Shown here: positions 10,222 to 21,300 of the stretch, piece after piece
How the letters are laid out: each line of letters opens with the position of its first letter
How positions within the stretch are numbered: the first letter of the stretch is position 1
Source of the DNA: Eopsaltria australis
Lineage: Eukaryota; Chordata; Aves; Passeriformes; Petroicidae
DNA length: 64,000 nt
Assembly (NCBI GenBank): GCA_034509425.1
Contig: JAVTVJ010001758.1
Coordinates: 176,828 to 240,827, forward strand
Direction: 5' to 3'
Position numbers and translations under genes: made by a program
Notes under the pieces: generated by a model
Databases searched by the model: none
Seen by the model: the letters and a program-made list of their open reading frames with translations, nothing else
What the model was told of the DNA's origin: nothing

Positions 10222-10813
10222 TGTTGCGTTTCCTGCCTTTGTCCCGCCCTGATACCGGCGGCAGAGCGCTAGCGTGAACCTGGGAGGCCGTTCGCGTTCT
10301 GGAAGGCTTCCCGGGTGAGCCGACGACAGGCACCGCTAGTCCGCTTTTGGTCCGAGGGGTTGTTGCCCTCAGAGCACGGCAGGATGGCAAAGAACTCCCA
10401 GAGAAGGAGGACTCTTAGTATGTGAATTCGGTAGGTTTATTACCCCCAAGGGAGCACAGGGACTAAGAGCCCAGAACAGCTCATTACATGGGTATTTAAG
10501 GGAGGAACAATATCCAATAAACTGAGGGAACAGGGGCAACACAAGGGAGGGGCCAGGGTGCATGGTCGAATGGGTTTTAGGGAGGGGAGGGGAGGGGGGA
10601 AGAGAGAACAACGAATGAACAAGGGAGTGACAGGGAATTTCCCAGAACTGAGATACATAACAGACAAATCAAGGAACCAATAGCAGGAACTTGGGGTTCG
10701 TGGCTTGGTGGTCCAAACCACTGTCTCTGGCAGCTTCGGGGGGAAACTCTCTGTCTGTGGAACATGCCACCGGAAGTCCTTGTCCTTCCTGATTCAGAAC
10801 CGCAACCGCAACA
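10222..10813 (-). mobile_element. Solo LTR, family A, inserted in ERV-L1 gag
   Basis: 592 bp with TG and CA ends, flanked by a perfect six-base duplication TAGCCC (10216-10221 and 10814-10819). A six-base duplication fits class II (beta/alpha-type) ERVs. The poly(A) signal and TATA-like TTAAATA read on the minus strand. Two further copies of this family are at 24831-25402 and 61687-62270. Confidence 0.95.
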
Positions 10814-11679
10814 TAGCCCCATCTCTTCTTCCTCTTCCTCTTCTTGTTCTTCTCTTACTAATAGGCCTGAAACTTGCCTTGTCCATTTTTTTTTTTTACT
10901 ACTTAGGGCAATTAATGTAGTTGTTGTGGTTTGGGTTCCTATCTCAGACATAGTTGTTATGGTTTGTATCCCTGCCTCAGCCACAGCTGTAGTTTCTGTT
11001 CCTGTCTCAGCTATAGTGTCCTCAGGCACAGTTTGAGTTCCTGCCTCAGCCACAGTCCTCTGAGAATATTGAACAGAGGCCCGGTAGGCCCAGGCCAGCC
11101 CCCAGTACAGGGCGAGAAGCTGCTCGCATTCCTGGGAGTAAACGAGGCACCCTTCTGTCAGCTGACGGGCCAGTTTGTTAGGGTTATTTACCTCTTCAGG
11201 AGTAAACTCCCAGGCAACGGGAGGTCATAACCGCCCTAGGAACCTGTCTAAATCTCTCCATATACCTTTCCACCCAGGAACTGGGTACCTCAGGGCAGAT
11301 TTTAACAGCTCCTCACCCAAGGGTCGTTTCCTTCTGTACCAGGGAGATGACAATTTCCATGAATTCCATAAGGTAACAACAGTGTTGGCTAATATTATTA
11401 ATAATATCAGGAAGCTTATATAAGGGTTGGCAATAATCACAGGAGCCTGCAGTAAAAGATCATCTATACTCAAATTCACCCAGGGCAGAGAGAAGGAGTT
11501 ATATTCATTCACAGTCATTGTTTGTTTCAACATGTTCCCAAACATAGCAAAACAAAGATAAGCAGTGTGGCAGCCGAAGGCTGTATGCCACACAGGAGTT
11601 TACTACTTGAGAGCTGCTATTGGTAATTACTAGAGCATGCAATATATGTGTATATATATATAAAACTGCCTTTATCTCG

Positions 11680-11697
11680 CCCCACGTTCGGGCGCCA
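11680..11697 (-). promoter_or_regulatory. Primer binding site of ERV-L1
   Basis: On the minus strand TGGCGCCCGAACGTGGGG, eight bases inside the LTR. It begins like the lysine tRNA sites but carries an extra base compared with the tRNA-Lys1,2 form. Human ERV-L is named for a leucine primer, so the primer type here differs. Confidence 0.8.
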
Positions 11698-11705
11698 AAA
11701 GAGAC

Positions 11706-12279
11706 TGTCGTGGGTTGACCCCGGCCAGAGGCCAGGTGCCCACTCAGTCACTCTATCACTCCCCCTCCCACTGGGAGAGGGGAGAGGATAATATTGAAAA
11801 AGACTATCAGGGTGAGTAAAGGCAGTTTTATTACAGTGGAGGAAAAAAATAGAACAAGTAAGTTGAAAGTTACGCGCGCAAGAGCAAGAAGAGAAAACAA
11901 TCAATCTCTACTTCCCATCAGCAGCGATGTCCGGACACTTTCTGGGAAGCAGGGCTCCAGCACGCGTGATGGTTGCTCAAGAAGGCAAACATGGACAAGT
12001 CCTGAATGCCTCCCCCTCCTCCTCTCTTCCTTCCCTTATATATCTGAGCTGATGTCATATGGTATGGAATATCTCTTTGGCTGACTGGGGTCTGCTGGCC
12101 TGCTGGTGTCCCCTCCCAGGATCTTGCCCACCCCCATCCCCTTCAGTGGGGGAAGGAATGTCACAGGGACAGCACAGCTTGGCAGTAGCCAAAACACTGC
12201 TCTGTTATCAACACCAGCTACCAAAGCAAAGTACAGCAGTGTAAGGCCTGTGAGCTTTACCCCAGTCAGACCCAATACA
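11706..12279 (-). repeat. 5' LTR of ERV-L1
   Basis: 574 bp. On the minus strand it runs from TGTATTGGGTC to CCCACGACA. It is nearly the same as the LTR at 21865-22438 (opposite strand) and the solo LTR at 16405-16975. AATAAA lies on the minus strand near 11830. The outer flank is AGCTG (12280-12284), which should be duplicated at the far end outside the window. Confidence 0.92.
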
Positions 12280-12469
12280 AGCTGGTAGCTTCAGCCTTTG
12301 TGGACGCATTCCTTTCCTTCAGACTGAGATGACTGAACAATAGGCTTTTCCCTTTATCTAATCTCAGCTGTTTGGCCCTCAGTCCAAAGTCCCAGTCAGG
12401 TATCCTCAGGAAGGCTTCTCTGATCAAAACTTTATATCAGTGTTTGAGGCATGAACTGTTTTCAGTCTC
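12280..12469. other. Unassigned block between ERV-L1 and ERV2
   Basis: 190 bases not recognised as LTR or coding. It ends in a pyrimidine-rich run and CAG, directly before the ERV2 gag homology. It may be original host DNA left when the 5' end of ERV2 was lost. Confidence 0.5.
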
Positions 12470-12853
12470 TAACAGGTGTGTGCTGAGATAATGCCAGAGA
12501 AACCTATGGCTCCTAAGACCTCCCAGAGAAGGGTAATAGGACTGGCTGCATCACAAGAACTGGATAAGGACAAAAGGAAATGTTTTAACTGTGGTAGCCC
12601 TCACCATTTTGCCAAGAACTGTCCAAAGCTTCACAAATCTAATGTGAGTTCTAAGCCTGTTCTTCCAGCAGCCCTTGCCACCAGCAGCAGGGAAACCTGC
12701 AATAGAGCGTGGAACGGCTCCGCACGCGGACAACAAATCAAATGCTGTCTGTTTCTGCTCTGCCATCCACCGAACACCAGACCACCAGCCATGGTGGGAA
12801 GAAGAAAAGAGGCTACTTGTGGTGAGTGCAAGAGCACACCAATTCCGGCATGA
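12470..12853 (+). pseudogene. gag: ERV2 gag 3' remnant
   Basis: Begins where the sequence matches the ACAEV region of ERV1 gag. It holds one CCHC zinc knuckle at 12581-12622, nearly the same as in ERV1. The open frame runs on to 12853, but the slip heptamer GGGAAAC at 12690-12696 is out of register with it, so a small indel probably lies between 12622 and 12690 and the last part is not the original frame. Everything upstream of the nucleocapsid has been lost. Confidence 0.8.
12690..12696 (+). promoter_or_regulatory. ERV2 gag-pro slip heptamer GGGAAAC
   Basis: Same heptamer and same relative place as in ERV1. It leads into the pro frame (frame 3), which is open across it. Confidence 0.7.
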
Positions 12854-13467
12854 GGCACCACAGCACATAACTGTACACCTCAATAAACACTTGGACACTA
12901 CCACAGACTTACTTATCATAGGGAATTCCACGACAGGCCCACCGGAACTGTTTGTCCTTCCTGAGATCCACAAAGTGGATCCCGGCAAAAGGTTTAACAT
13001 CACTGTGACTTGTACCAACCCTCCCTGGTTTCTATCTCAGGGACAAGTGGCAGCATGAGCTATCCCGATACCAACAGACTATCCAAGACACCAAAGGACT
13101 CCAGCAGTTTGCTGGACTGAGATAGTAGGGGAAAACAAACCCACTCTTGACTGTAAGCTTCCTAACGGGAAAGTCACAGCCACCTTAACAGGGATGGTTG
13201 ACACTGGGGCGGCCATCACTATCATATCAAACACCCGAGTGACCTCCCAATTGGGGTCTCAAACCAGCTGCGGGGATGGTCACGGGAGTTGGGGGAGCAA
13301 CACAATCAATGAGGAGCACAAATAACATAGTTATTGAGGGTCCTGACAGGCACACGGCGTCCATCCGGCCGTTTGTGATCCCGTCAGGGTTTACGCTATG
13401 GGGCAGGGACCTACTGTCCCAATGGGGGACTCGGCTAGTGATCCCGCCTCCATCTCAGGATTTCTAG
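12697..13467 (+). pseudogene. pro: ERV2 pro: unknown domain plus aspartic protease (broken)
   Basis: Frame 3 is open to 13058 and covers the same unknown domain as ERV1, with VLPE and CTNPPW. After TGA at 13056 the protease active site DTGA (codon 13200-13202) is still in frame 3. The flap and GRDLL motif are in frame 1 (13276-13467), so a one-base shift lies at about 13260-13276. The frame ends in the slip-like GGATTTC and TAG. The first domain is better preserved here than in ERV1 and is the better query for identifying it. Confidence 0.8.
13458..13464 (+). promoter_or_regulatory. ERV2 pro-pol slip site GGATTTC
   Basis: Reads G GAT TTC TAG in the local pro frame. It is one base from the mammary tumour virus pro-pol heptamer GGAUUUA. 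Pol follows in the -1 frame. Confidence 0.65.
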
Positions 13468-16133
13468 TTGGGGCCACTGAGGAGCGCACCACCCCACCCC
13501 TCACATGGACCACCGACAAGCTGGTGAGGGTGGAGCAGTGGTCCCTTACTAAGGAGAAGCTCCGTGCTCTAGAGACCCTCGTGGAGGAGCAACTTTCCAA
13601 GGGCTACATAGTACCATCTGATAGCCCTTGGAACTTCTGTCTTTGTCATCCACAAGCCAGGCAAAGACAGGTGGAGGCTCCTCCATGACCTTTGCAAGAT
13701 CAGTAAGGTCACTGAGGACATGGGTCCCCTGCAGCCAGGTTTACCCTCACCCTCAATGCTCCCCTGACAATGGAAATTGGTGGTCATTGATATTAAGGAC
13801 TGCTTTTTTAGTATACCTTTACACCCATGAGATGCCCCTCATTTTACTTTCTCCATTTCATGTGTTAACCACGAGGCCCCAATGCGGCGTTATCATTGGC
13901 GGGTGATGCCCTAAGGTCTGAAAAATTTGGCCTCCATCTGCCAATGGTATGTCGCAAAAATCCTGTCACCCATCCGGAAGGACTTCCCAAAGGCTATTAT
14001 CTTCCATTATATGGATGATATGTTGGTTTGTGCCCTGACGCGGCTTACTTGGACAAGACTTTAATCCGAGACCATCCAAGCAATTGAAAGGGCGGGGCTT
14101 GAAATACAGCCTGAAAAGGTCCAGCGTACCTGCCTGTCGACCTACCTGGGACTCCGCATCGGTGAGAGAACCATCGTGCCCCAGCAGCTGACCATCAAGG
14201 ACGACTCAAAGACCCTCCAGGATCTCCACCAGCTGTGTGGCTCCATCAACTGGGTACATCCTCTTCTGGGACTCACCACGGCAGACCTCGCCCCCTTATT
14301 CAATCTCCTGAAGGGCTGCGAGGTACCAGACTCGCTGTGTACCATCACTGCGGAGGCCCGGGAGGCCATCGGTAAGGTACAGCATGCCCTATCCACCTGC
14401 CAGGCTTATAGGATGGATCCCACATTACCATTCAGGTTTACTATACTGGGTCAGTCACCCCACCTACATGGACTCATTTTTCAGTGGGAAGCAGGGTTGA
14501 AAGATTCACTTCTCATTATAGAGTGGGTCCTTCTTCCCCATCAGCCATCCAAGAGTATCACTATGCCACAGGAATTGATGGCCAAGGTGATAGGAAAGGC
14601 TAGGACTCGGCTCCACACTCTTGCGGGGTGTGATTTCACATACATTTACATGCCACTGACACCAGAGGTTTTGGAGGATTTGTTCCAAACCAATGAACAC
14701 CTTCAGTTCGCCTTGGACAGTTACCCAGGCCAGATTTCGGTTCATAAATTAAAACACCATCTCTTCAACACCACTTTTAATCTGGCTCCAAAAATGAAGC
14801 AAAGTAAAACTCCATTTCACACCCTGACTGTCTTTACTGATGGCTCTGGGGTGTCCTACAAGTCAGTAATGACTTGGCGGGATCCCCAAACTCAGAAGTG
14901 GGAATCTGAGGTTCAGGTGGTGGAAGGTTCACCACAGATTGCGGAACTGTCAGCCGTTGTCAGGGTCTTTGAAAAATGTAAGGAACCGCTCAATTTGGTC
15001 ACAGATTCGGTATACGTGGCCGGTGTAACTGCCAGGGCTGAACACGCCTTACTGAAGGGGGTGTCCAATCCCAAATTGTTTAACTTGCTCTCGAGGCTAG
15101 TTCAGCTCCTCTCCCACTGGGAGCAACCCTTTCATGTTATGCATATGAGATTGCACACGGGATTACCAGGACCCATTGCCGAGGGGAACATAAGGGCAGA
15201 TGCCTTAGCTATGGCTGTGCAATCCCCCAGCATCCCAGATATCTTTGCACAAGCCAGGCTGAGCCATCAATTCTTCCATCAAAACATTCCAGCCCTCATG
15301 AGGATGTTCCATCTCCCTCGTGAACAGGCTCGGGCAATAGTGGTGACGTGCTCAAACTGCCAGAGATACCAAATTCCAGCACCCAGTATGGGAGTCAATC
15401 CCAGGAGTCTGAGAAGTGGCCAGCTTTGGCAAACCAACGTGACTCACTTCCCCCAGTTCGGGAGGTTTAACTGTGTGCATGTGTCCATAGACACGTTCTC
15501 CGGGGCCATGTTTGCCTCTGCCCATTCGGGCAAGAAAGCGAAGGATGCCACTGAGCGTTTCCTTATGGCATTCTCAATGCTGGGTATCCCTGAAGAAGTA
15601 AAAACAGACAATGGTCCGGCCTATGTTTCAGCTAGGCTAAGGGACTTATTCCAGCAGTGGGGCGTTAAGCACGCCACAGGGATACCTCATTCCCCCATGG
15701 GACAATCGTTCGTAGAAAGGGCCCACCAAACCCTGAAAAGGCTCCTTCATCAACAGCAGGGAGGATCAGAGGACAATACTCCCACTGCGAGACTCTGTAA
15801 GGCTCTTTTCACCATCAATTTCTTAACTCATTTTCTGAGCCTATCCCCTCCATATTCCAGCACTTCACTAATCTGACCCAGGCCAAGTCAAAGGAGAAAC
15901 AGCCAGTATTGATCAAGGACCCAGACAGCCACCAAATTCAAGGGCCATTCCCACAATTTACCTGGGGGAGGGGGTATGCCGGCGTTTCTACTCCAGCAGG
16001 ACCAAGATGGATTCTAGCCAAGGCAGTCAAACCATACCTGAAACCAGTACCGGCTTCAGGGACGCCAGCCCCCAGCTCCGATGTGGGCAATGTCAACTCA
16101 AGCCAAGACGAAACCTCTGGCACTTGTAAGTGA
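13458..16133 (+). pseudogene. pol: ERV2 pol (broken)
   Basis: Reverse transcriptase, RNase H and integrase related to ERV1 pol. The first reverse transcriptase half is damaged: a frameshift near 13630 and stops near 13767, 13829 and 13912. YMDD is still readable near 14010, followed by a shift near 14040. From 14176 to 15876 the frame is open. RNase H keeps all four acidic residues (FTDGSG, ELSAVV, TDSVYV, RADALA). Integrase has its zinc module, but the first catalytic aspartate is asparagine (codon 15436-15438); the second D and the E remain. A frameshift near 15830 moves the C-terminal domain to 15909-16133. Confidence 0.9.
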
Positions 16134-17350
16134 CGACGGAGCAAGGAAACAACAGCCACAGAAACACCTGTGTAGTGCCGTGTCCAGCTGCGTCCAGGCA
16201 GTGTTATAACCCCCAGAAATACTCCTTATCCTTCCTCTGAGTTTATACTTGCCTTGTGTGTTTTCCTGCTCCTAAGTCCACCCCTTCCCAGAACCTTACC
16301 CCAGGGGAAAATCCAGAGGTTCTTGTAATCTCTTTCATGATTTTAACAATTGTGTTTAACACTACTGCAGAATCACCTACCCCAACCCCATCCACGTCCC
16401 GAGCTGTCATGGGTTGACCCCGGCCAGGGGCCAGGTGCCCACTCAGTCACTCTATCACTCCCCCTTCCGCTGGGAGAGGGGAGAGGATAATATTGAAAAA
16501 GACTATCAGGGTAGGAAAAGGCAGTTTTATTACAGTGGGAAAAAAAAATAGAGCAAGCAAGTTGAAAGTTGTGTGCGCAAGAGCAAGAAGGGAAAACAAT
16601 CAATCTCTACTTCCCATCAGTAGCGATGTCCAGACACTTTCTGGGAAGCAGGGCTTCAGCACGCGTGATGGTTGTTCAAGGAGGCAAACATGGACCAGCC
16701 CTGAGTGCCTCCTCCTCCTCTCTTCCTTCCCTTATATATCTGAGCTGATGTCATATGGTATGGAATATCTCTTTGGCTGACTGGGGTCAGCTGGCCTGCT
16801 TGTGTCCCCTCCCCGGATCTTGCCCACCCCCATCCCCTTTAGTGGGGGAAGGAATGTCACAGGGACAGCACAGCTTGGCAGTAGCCAAAACACTGCTCTG
16901 TTATCAACACCAGCTACCAAAGCAAAGTACAGCAGTGTAAGGCCTGTGAGCTTTACCCCAGTCAGACCCAATATACGAGCCAAGACCAGCACAGCATTTA
17001 CTGCATCTTCTACCCCAACTGAGGGCAGGTGCCTGTCAACACCACAGTGACATCTACGTCCCAGAAAAGCAAAATTCCCAGCACAGATCACGGTGCCCCT
17101 GTCAGTGAATCTAGCTTGTCCAGCTCCACAAGAAGAGATTTGGGACTTGCTGGGACCTTGGGAACTTGAGGGATGGGTGGCTCTCCCTTTGGTGTCGGTT
17201 TTGCAGGAGTCTGATTGTTTTGTTAGTTACTTGTATAGGAATGCTTCTGTCCATTTTTGGCTCTTTCATGTATAATTAGCTGTTTAAGTGTTTAGTCTGC
17301 GTACCTTCCGTTGATCAGGAAAGCTTCCGTTTAAACAAAGAAGGGGGAGA
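16134..17350 (+). other. ERV2 region after pol, no env visible; polypurine tract
   Basis: Apart from the solo LTR (16405-16975) this holds about 640 bases in which I see no env subunit, fusion loop or CX6CC motif. A small Thr/Ser/Pro-rich frame starts at ATG 16337 and is split by the LTR. The polypurine tract (17337-17350, ending GGGGGAGA) matches that of ERV1. Confidence 0.65.
16405..16975 (-). mobile_element. Solo LTR of the ERV-L1/L3 family
   Basis: 571 bp, nearly the same as the ERV-L1 and ERV-L3 LTRs, flanked by a perfect five-base duplication CGAGC (16400-16404 and 16976-16980). A five-base duplication fits class III ERV-L. Its minus-strand start has TA instead of TG, a single change. 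Confidence 0.94.
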
Positions 17351-17938
17351 TGTGGTGGCCGTTGAGGCTACCACTGCGGCCCAGGAAGATCCGGAAGGTC
17401 CCAAGGGATCTAAGGGGCCATGGTGGAGGGTTGCTCGGGTTTGAGGATCCTCCCCTTCCCTCTGGAAGATAATAGTGTCTTCCACGTGATTGATGGTTCT
17501 TCCTATGTTAATTGTACCCTCCTGATTGGACTGTTTGTTCACCACCCCTTATGCATATGTATCTGTATCTAGAAGGATCTGTGCTACTCGGTACTCCATT
17601 GGTTGTGGTTCTCTCTCTCCTCCCCTTCCCTCTCCTCATTGGACTGTGTAAGCTTATCCCACCTTCCCCCCGCCCCTGGACCCTCAGCTGATTGGTTGTT
17701 AGTTGGTGTATAAAAGTCTGTGCTCTCCTTTGTTCTGGGTCTTCTGTCCCTGGACCCATTTGAGCGAGGAACTGTTAATAAACTCCTCGGATATTCATAC
17801 AGAAGATCCGTCCCATATTCTTTACCCCTGGACCTCCTAGGACTTGTCTCTGCGCCCACCGGCAGGGTAGCAGAGCGTGCATCAGGAGCTTAAGCAGCCC
17901 CACCAGAGCGGCTCCCCGAGGGACGCTTCTGGGACACA
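17351..17938 (+). repeat. 3' LTR of ERV2
   Basis: Starts TGTGGTGG after the polypurine tract. TATAAAAG near 17711 and AATAAA near 17778 mark promoter and poly(A) signal. I place the end at the CA of GGGACACA (17938), because ERV-L gag homology starts just after it. That end is less certain than the start. Confidence 0.75.
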
Positions 17939-18379
17939 GTGGAAAACTCTGTCCCCCGGAAAACTCCCATTGCAGGCTATCCACTCTCACCCCTGCGAGC
18001 CAGCACCCCAACTTTTAGGGGCAGCCCAAGAGATGGCTCCTCTCCAACCCCAGTCAGAGGGAAAGGAATCCCCAAGAACAGGCCACGTAACAAGCTCTAT
18101 TTTTTTCTGCATGAGCATGGAGAGGACATGAGGAAGTGGCATGGTGAACCCACCTCTAAGCTGAGCGCCTGGGTCCGAGAACTGAGGGGGAAGAGACCTG
18201 TTAAGAAGGGGCCACCCAAGAAGACTGTCAGTGTAGTTGCCACAGAGAGACCAGAAGATAATCAGCTATCTTCCAGATATAAGAAAGCTAAAACTGTTTC
18301 TTACAGTCCTGAGGAGGGAGCCTCTGATTTGGCATCACAAAGGTCAGACAGTGAATACTCTGACCAGGAAGAGGAATAG
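17939..18379 (+). pseudogene. gag: ERV-L3 gag, C-terminal part
   Basis: Open from the junction to TAG 18377-18379. Only the end of Gag is present: the conserved HGEDMRKW motif near 18112-18135, a basic PVKKGPPKK stretch, then a serine- and acid-rich tail. There is no zinc knuckle. The N-terminal and capsid parts are gone. Protease follows in the same frame after the stop. The first 25 or so codons near the ERV2 junction do not align well and may be partly LTR sequence. Confidence 0.8.
18377..18379 (+). promoter_or_regulatory. Gag-pol UAG, candidate readthrough stop
   Basis: GAA TAG AGG GTC CCT with the same frame open beyond it into protease. Shared with ERV-L1 and ERV-L4. Confidence 0.65.
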
Positions 18380-21300
18380 AGGGTCCCTGCCTCTGGCCAG
18401 GAGGAGGAAAGGGATGACCGGGTATACTGGACTGTGTGGATTCGATGGCCTGGCACTTCAGATCCACAGAAGTACAAAGCTTTAGTGGACACCGGTGCAC
18501 AGTGTACACTGATGCCATCAAGGCACAAGAGTGCAGAAGCCATCTGGATCTCTGGAGTGACAGGGGGATGCCAGGAGTTGTCGGTAGTAAAAGCTGAGGT
18601 GAGCTTAACAGGGGACAGATGGCAAAGGCACCCCATCGTGACTGCCCAGAGGCCCCTTGTAGCCTTGGCAGCGACTACCTCAGGAGAGGGTATTTTAAGG
18701 ATCCAAAAGGATATCGATGGGCCTTTGGTGTAGCTGCAGTGAATACAGAGAAGATCAAACAGTTATCCACCCTGCCTGACCTCTCAGAAGATCCCTTCAT
18801 TGTAGGATTGCTGCAGGTGGAAGATCAACAAGTACCGATTGCTACCAGGACAGTGCACCGGAGGCAGTATCGTACCAACTGGGACTCCGTGACTCCTATC
18901 CATGAACTAATTCGTCGACTGGAGAGCCAAGGAGTTATCAGCAGGACCCGCTCACCCTTCAACAGCCCCATATGGCCAGTGCGGAAGTCAAATGGGGAAT
19001 GGCGGCTGACAGTGGACTATCGGGGCCTGAATGAAGTCACACCACCTCTCAGTGCTGCCGTACCAGACATGTTGGACCTCCAATATGAGCTAGAGTCAAA
19101 CACAGCCGAATGGTATGCCACAATTGACATAGCTAATGCATTTTTCTCAATCCCTCTGGCGGCAGAGTGCAGGCCACAATTTGCTTTCACTTGGAGGGGT
19201 GTCCAATACACCTGGAACTGACTGCCCCAGGAGTGGAAACACAGCCCCACCATCTGCCATGGCCTGATCCAGGCTGCCCTGGAACAGGGTGGAGCTCTAG
19301 AACACCTGCAATATATTGATGATATCATTGTGTGGGGTGATACAGCAGGAGAAGTTTTTGAGAAAGGAAAGAAAATATTCCAAATTCTTTAGAAGGCGGG
19401 TGTTGCCATAAAACAAAGTAAGGTAAAGGGACCTGCACAGGACATCCAGTTTCAGGGAACAAAATGGCAGGATGGGCGCCATCATGTGCCTACAGAGGTG
19501 GCTGACAAAATTGCCAATATGTCTCCACCAGTTATTAAGAAGGAAACACAAGCTTTCCTGGGCCTTTTATCATTCTGGAGAATGCACATTCCAGGCTATA
19601 GTCAACTTGTGGGCCCCCTATATCGAGTGACCCGGAAGAAGAATGGCTTCGAGTGGTGCACTGAGCAGAAACAGGCCTTTGAGTGAATTAAATGGGAAAT
19701 AGCTCGTGCGGTAGTTCTTGGGCCTTTTCAGACAGGACCAGATGTGCAAAATATACTCTACACTGCAGCTGGGGAGCAGGGCCTCACCTGGAGCCTCTGG
19801 CAGAGGACCGCAGGAGAAACCTGAGGTCGGCCATTAGGATTCTGGAGCAGGAGTTACCGAGGATCAGAAGCCTACTATACTCCACCTGAAAAAGAAATAC
19901 TAGCAGATTATGAGGGGGTTCGAGCCGCCTCAGAAGTTTTTAGGACAGAAGCATGTCTCCTCTTGGCACCACGATTGCCTGTCCTACACTGGATGTTCAA
20001 AGGAAACATTCCCTCTGTGCATCATGCAACCAGTGCTACATGGAGTAAGTGGGTGGCCCTAATTCCACAACAAGCCCAAATGGGAAAACCCAACTTCCCA
20101 GGAATCCTAGAAGAGATTTTGAGTTGGCCAGAAGCCAGAGATTTTGGAGCACTGTCTGAGAAGGTGACTCGTGCCCAAGAAGCACCACCATATAACGAGT
20201 TGCCAGAAAACGAAAGAAAATATGCTTTATTTACTGATGGATCCTGTCGAGTGACAGGAAACCATCGGAGGTGGAAAGCTGCTGTGTGGAATCCCACACG
20301 ACAAGTCATTGAGACTGCCGAAGGGGAAGGTGAATCAAGCCAGTTTGCAGAGGTGAAAGCCATCCAACTAGCCCTAGAGATTGCTGAGAAAGAAAAGTGG
20401 CCCATACTCAATACCGACTCCTGGATGATGGGGATGGCTGCAGCAGTGGAAGAAAACCAACTGGCAGTGCAGGGGAAAACCCATCTTGGCTGCTGCATTA
20501 TGGCAGGACATTGCTGCACGTATAGAAAACATGACTGTGAAAGTATGCCATGTAGATGCCCATGTGCCCAGAAGTCGTGCCACTGAAGAGCATCAAAACA
20601 ATGAACGGGTAGATAAGGCCACCAAAATTGGAATAGCTCAGGTGGACCTAGATTGGGAGAAAAAGGGTGAGCTAGTTATAGCCCGATGGGCCCACGAAAC
20701 ATCAGGGCATCTTGGAAGGGATGCAACATACAGATGGGCTTGTGATCGAGGGGTGGATCTGAGCATGGAGGCCATCACACAGGTTATTCATCGGTGTGAA
20801 ACATGTGCTGCCATCAAGCGAGCCACACGAGTGAAGCCTCTTTGGAGTGGAGGGCGGTGGCTGGGGTTCCAGTATGGTGAAGCCTGGCAAATTGATTACA
20901 TTGGGCCATTGCCACGAACACGCCAAGGCAAGAGGTACATCCTCACCATGGTGGAGGCCACAACTGGCTGGCTGGAAACGTACCCAGTAAACCACGCCAC
21001 GGCTCGGAACACAATTTCAGGTCTTGAAAGACACATTTTGTGGCGACATGGAACCCCAGATAGAATTGAGTCAGACAATGGGACTCATTTTCGAAATAAT
21101 CTTATTAACTCCTGGGCAAAGAGGCATGGCATTAAGTGGATATATCATATTCCTTATCACCCACAGGCCTCTGGGAAGATTGAAAGATATAATGGACTGT
21201 TAAAAACTATGCTACGGGCACTAGGTAATGGGACATGGAAGCATTGGGATGTGAATTTGGCAGAAGCCACTTGGCTAGTCAATACTAGAGGATCTGTTAA

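Larger units (their letters stand above)
9205..11545 (-). pseudogene. gag: ERV-L1 gag with hydrophobic N-terminus (broken, split by a solo LTR)
   Basis: An ERV-L Gag read leftward. The first ATG in frame is at 11545. The N-terminus has a membrane-spanning-like segment (ISFLILLIILA, about 11410-11440) and a basic stretch, then TGA at 11225-11227. The same frame continues through a helical region, a series of TQT-type repeats (about 10924-11047) and an acidic run to the solo LTR insertion at 10813. It resumes left of 10222 in the same frame, if the LTR and one duplication are discounted, with the capsid region (LWRRLL) and the conserved HGEDMRKW motif near 9430-9460. Stops: one near 10117, TGA at 9586-9588 and TAG near 9486. 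It ends at TAG 9205-9207, in frame with pro-pol. Confidence 0.8.
8580..12279 (-). mobile_element. ERV-L1: 5' part of a minus-strand ERV-L provirus
   Basis: Read on the minus strand it has a 5' LTR (12279-11706), a primer binding site, gag, a stop, then protease and reverse transcriptase. It is cut at 8580 by ERV1, so its remainder should lie beyond the left window edge. It is very similar to ERV-L3 on the plus strand. A solo LTR with its own target duplication lies in gag. Confidence 0.9.
12470..17938 (+). mobile_element. ERV2: 5'-truncated relative of ERV1
   Basis: Homology to ERV1 begins abruptly in gag just before the zinc knuckle and runs through pro and pol to a polypurine tract and 3' LTR. 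The 5' LTR, leader, matrix, capsid and env are missing. A solo ERV-L LTR interrupts the region after pol. Pol is at times better kept than in ERV1 and at times worse. Confidence 0.88.

Noticed and set aside
10577..11053. A 158-codon minus-strand frame with an acidic run and cysteines
   Set aside because: The first 80 codons are ERV-L1 gag; the rest is the solo LTR read by chance.
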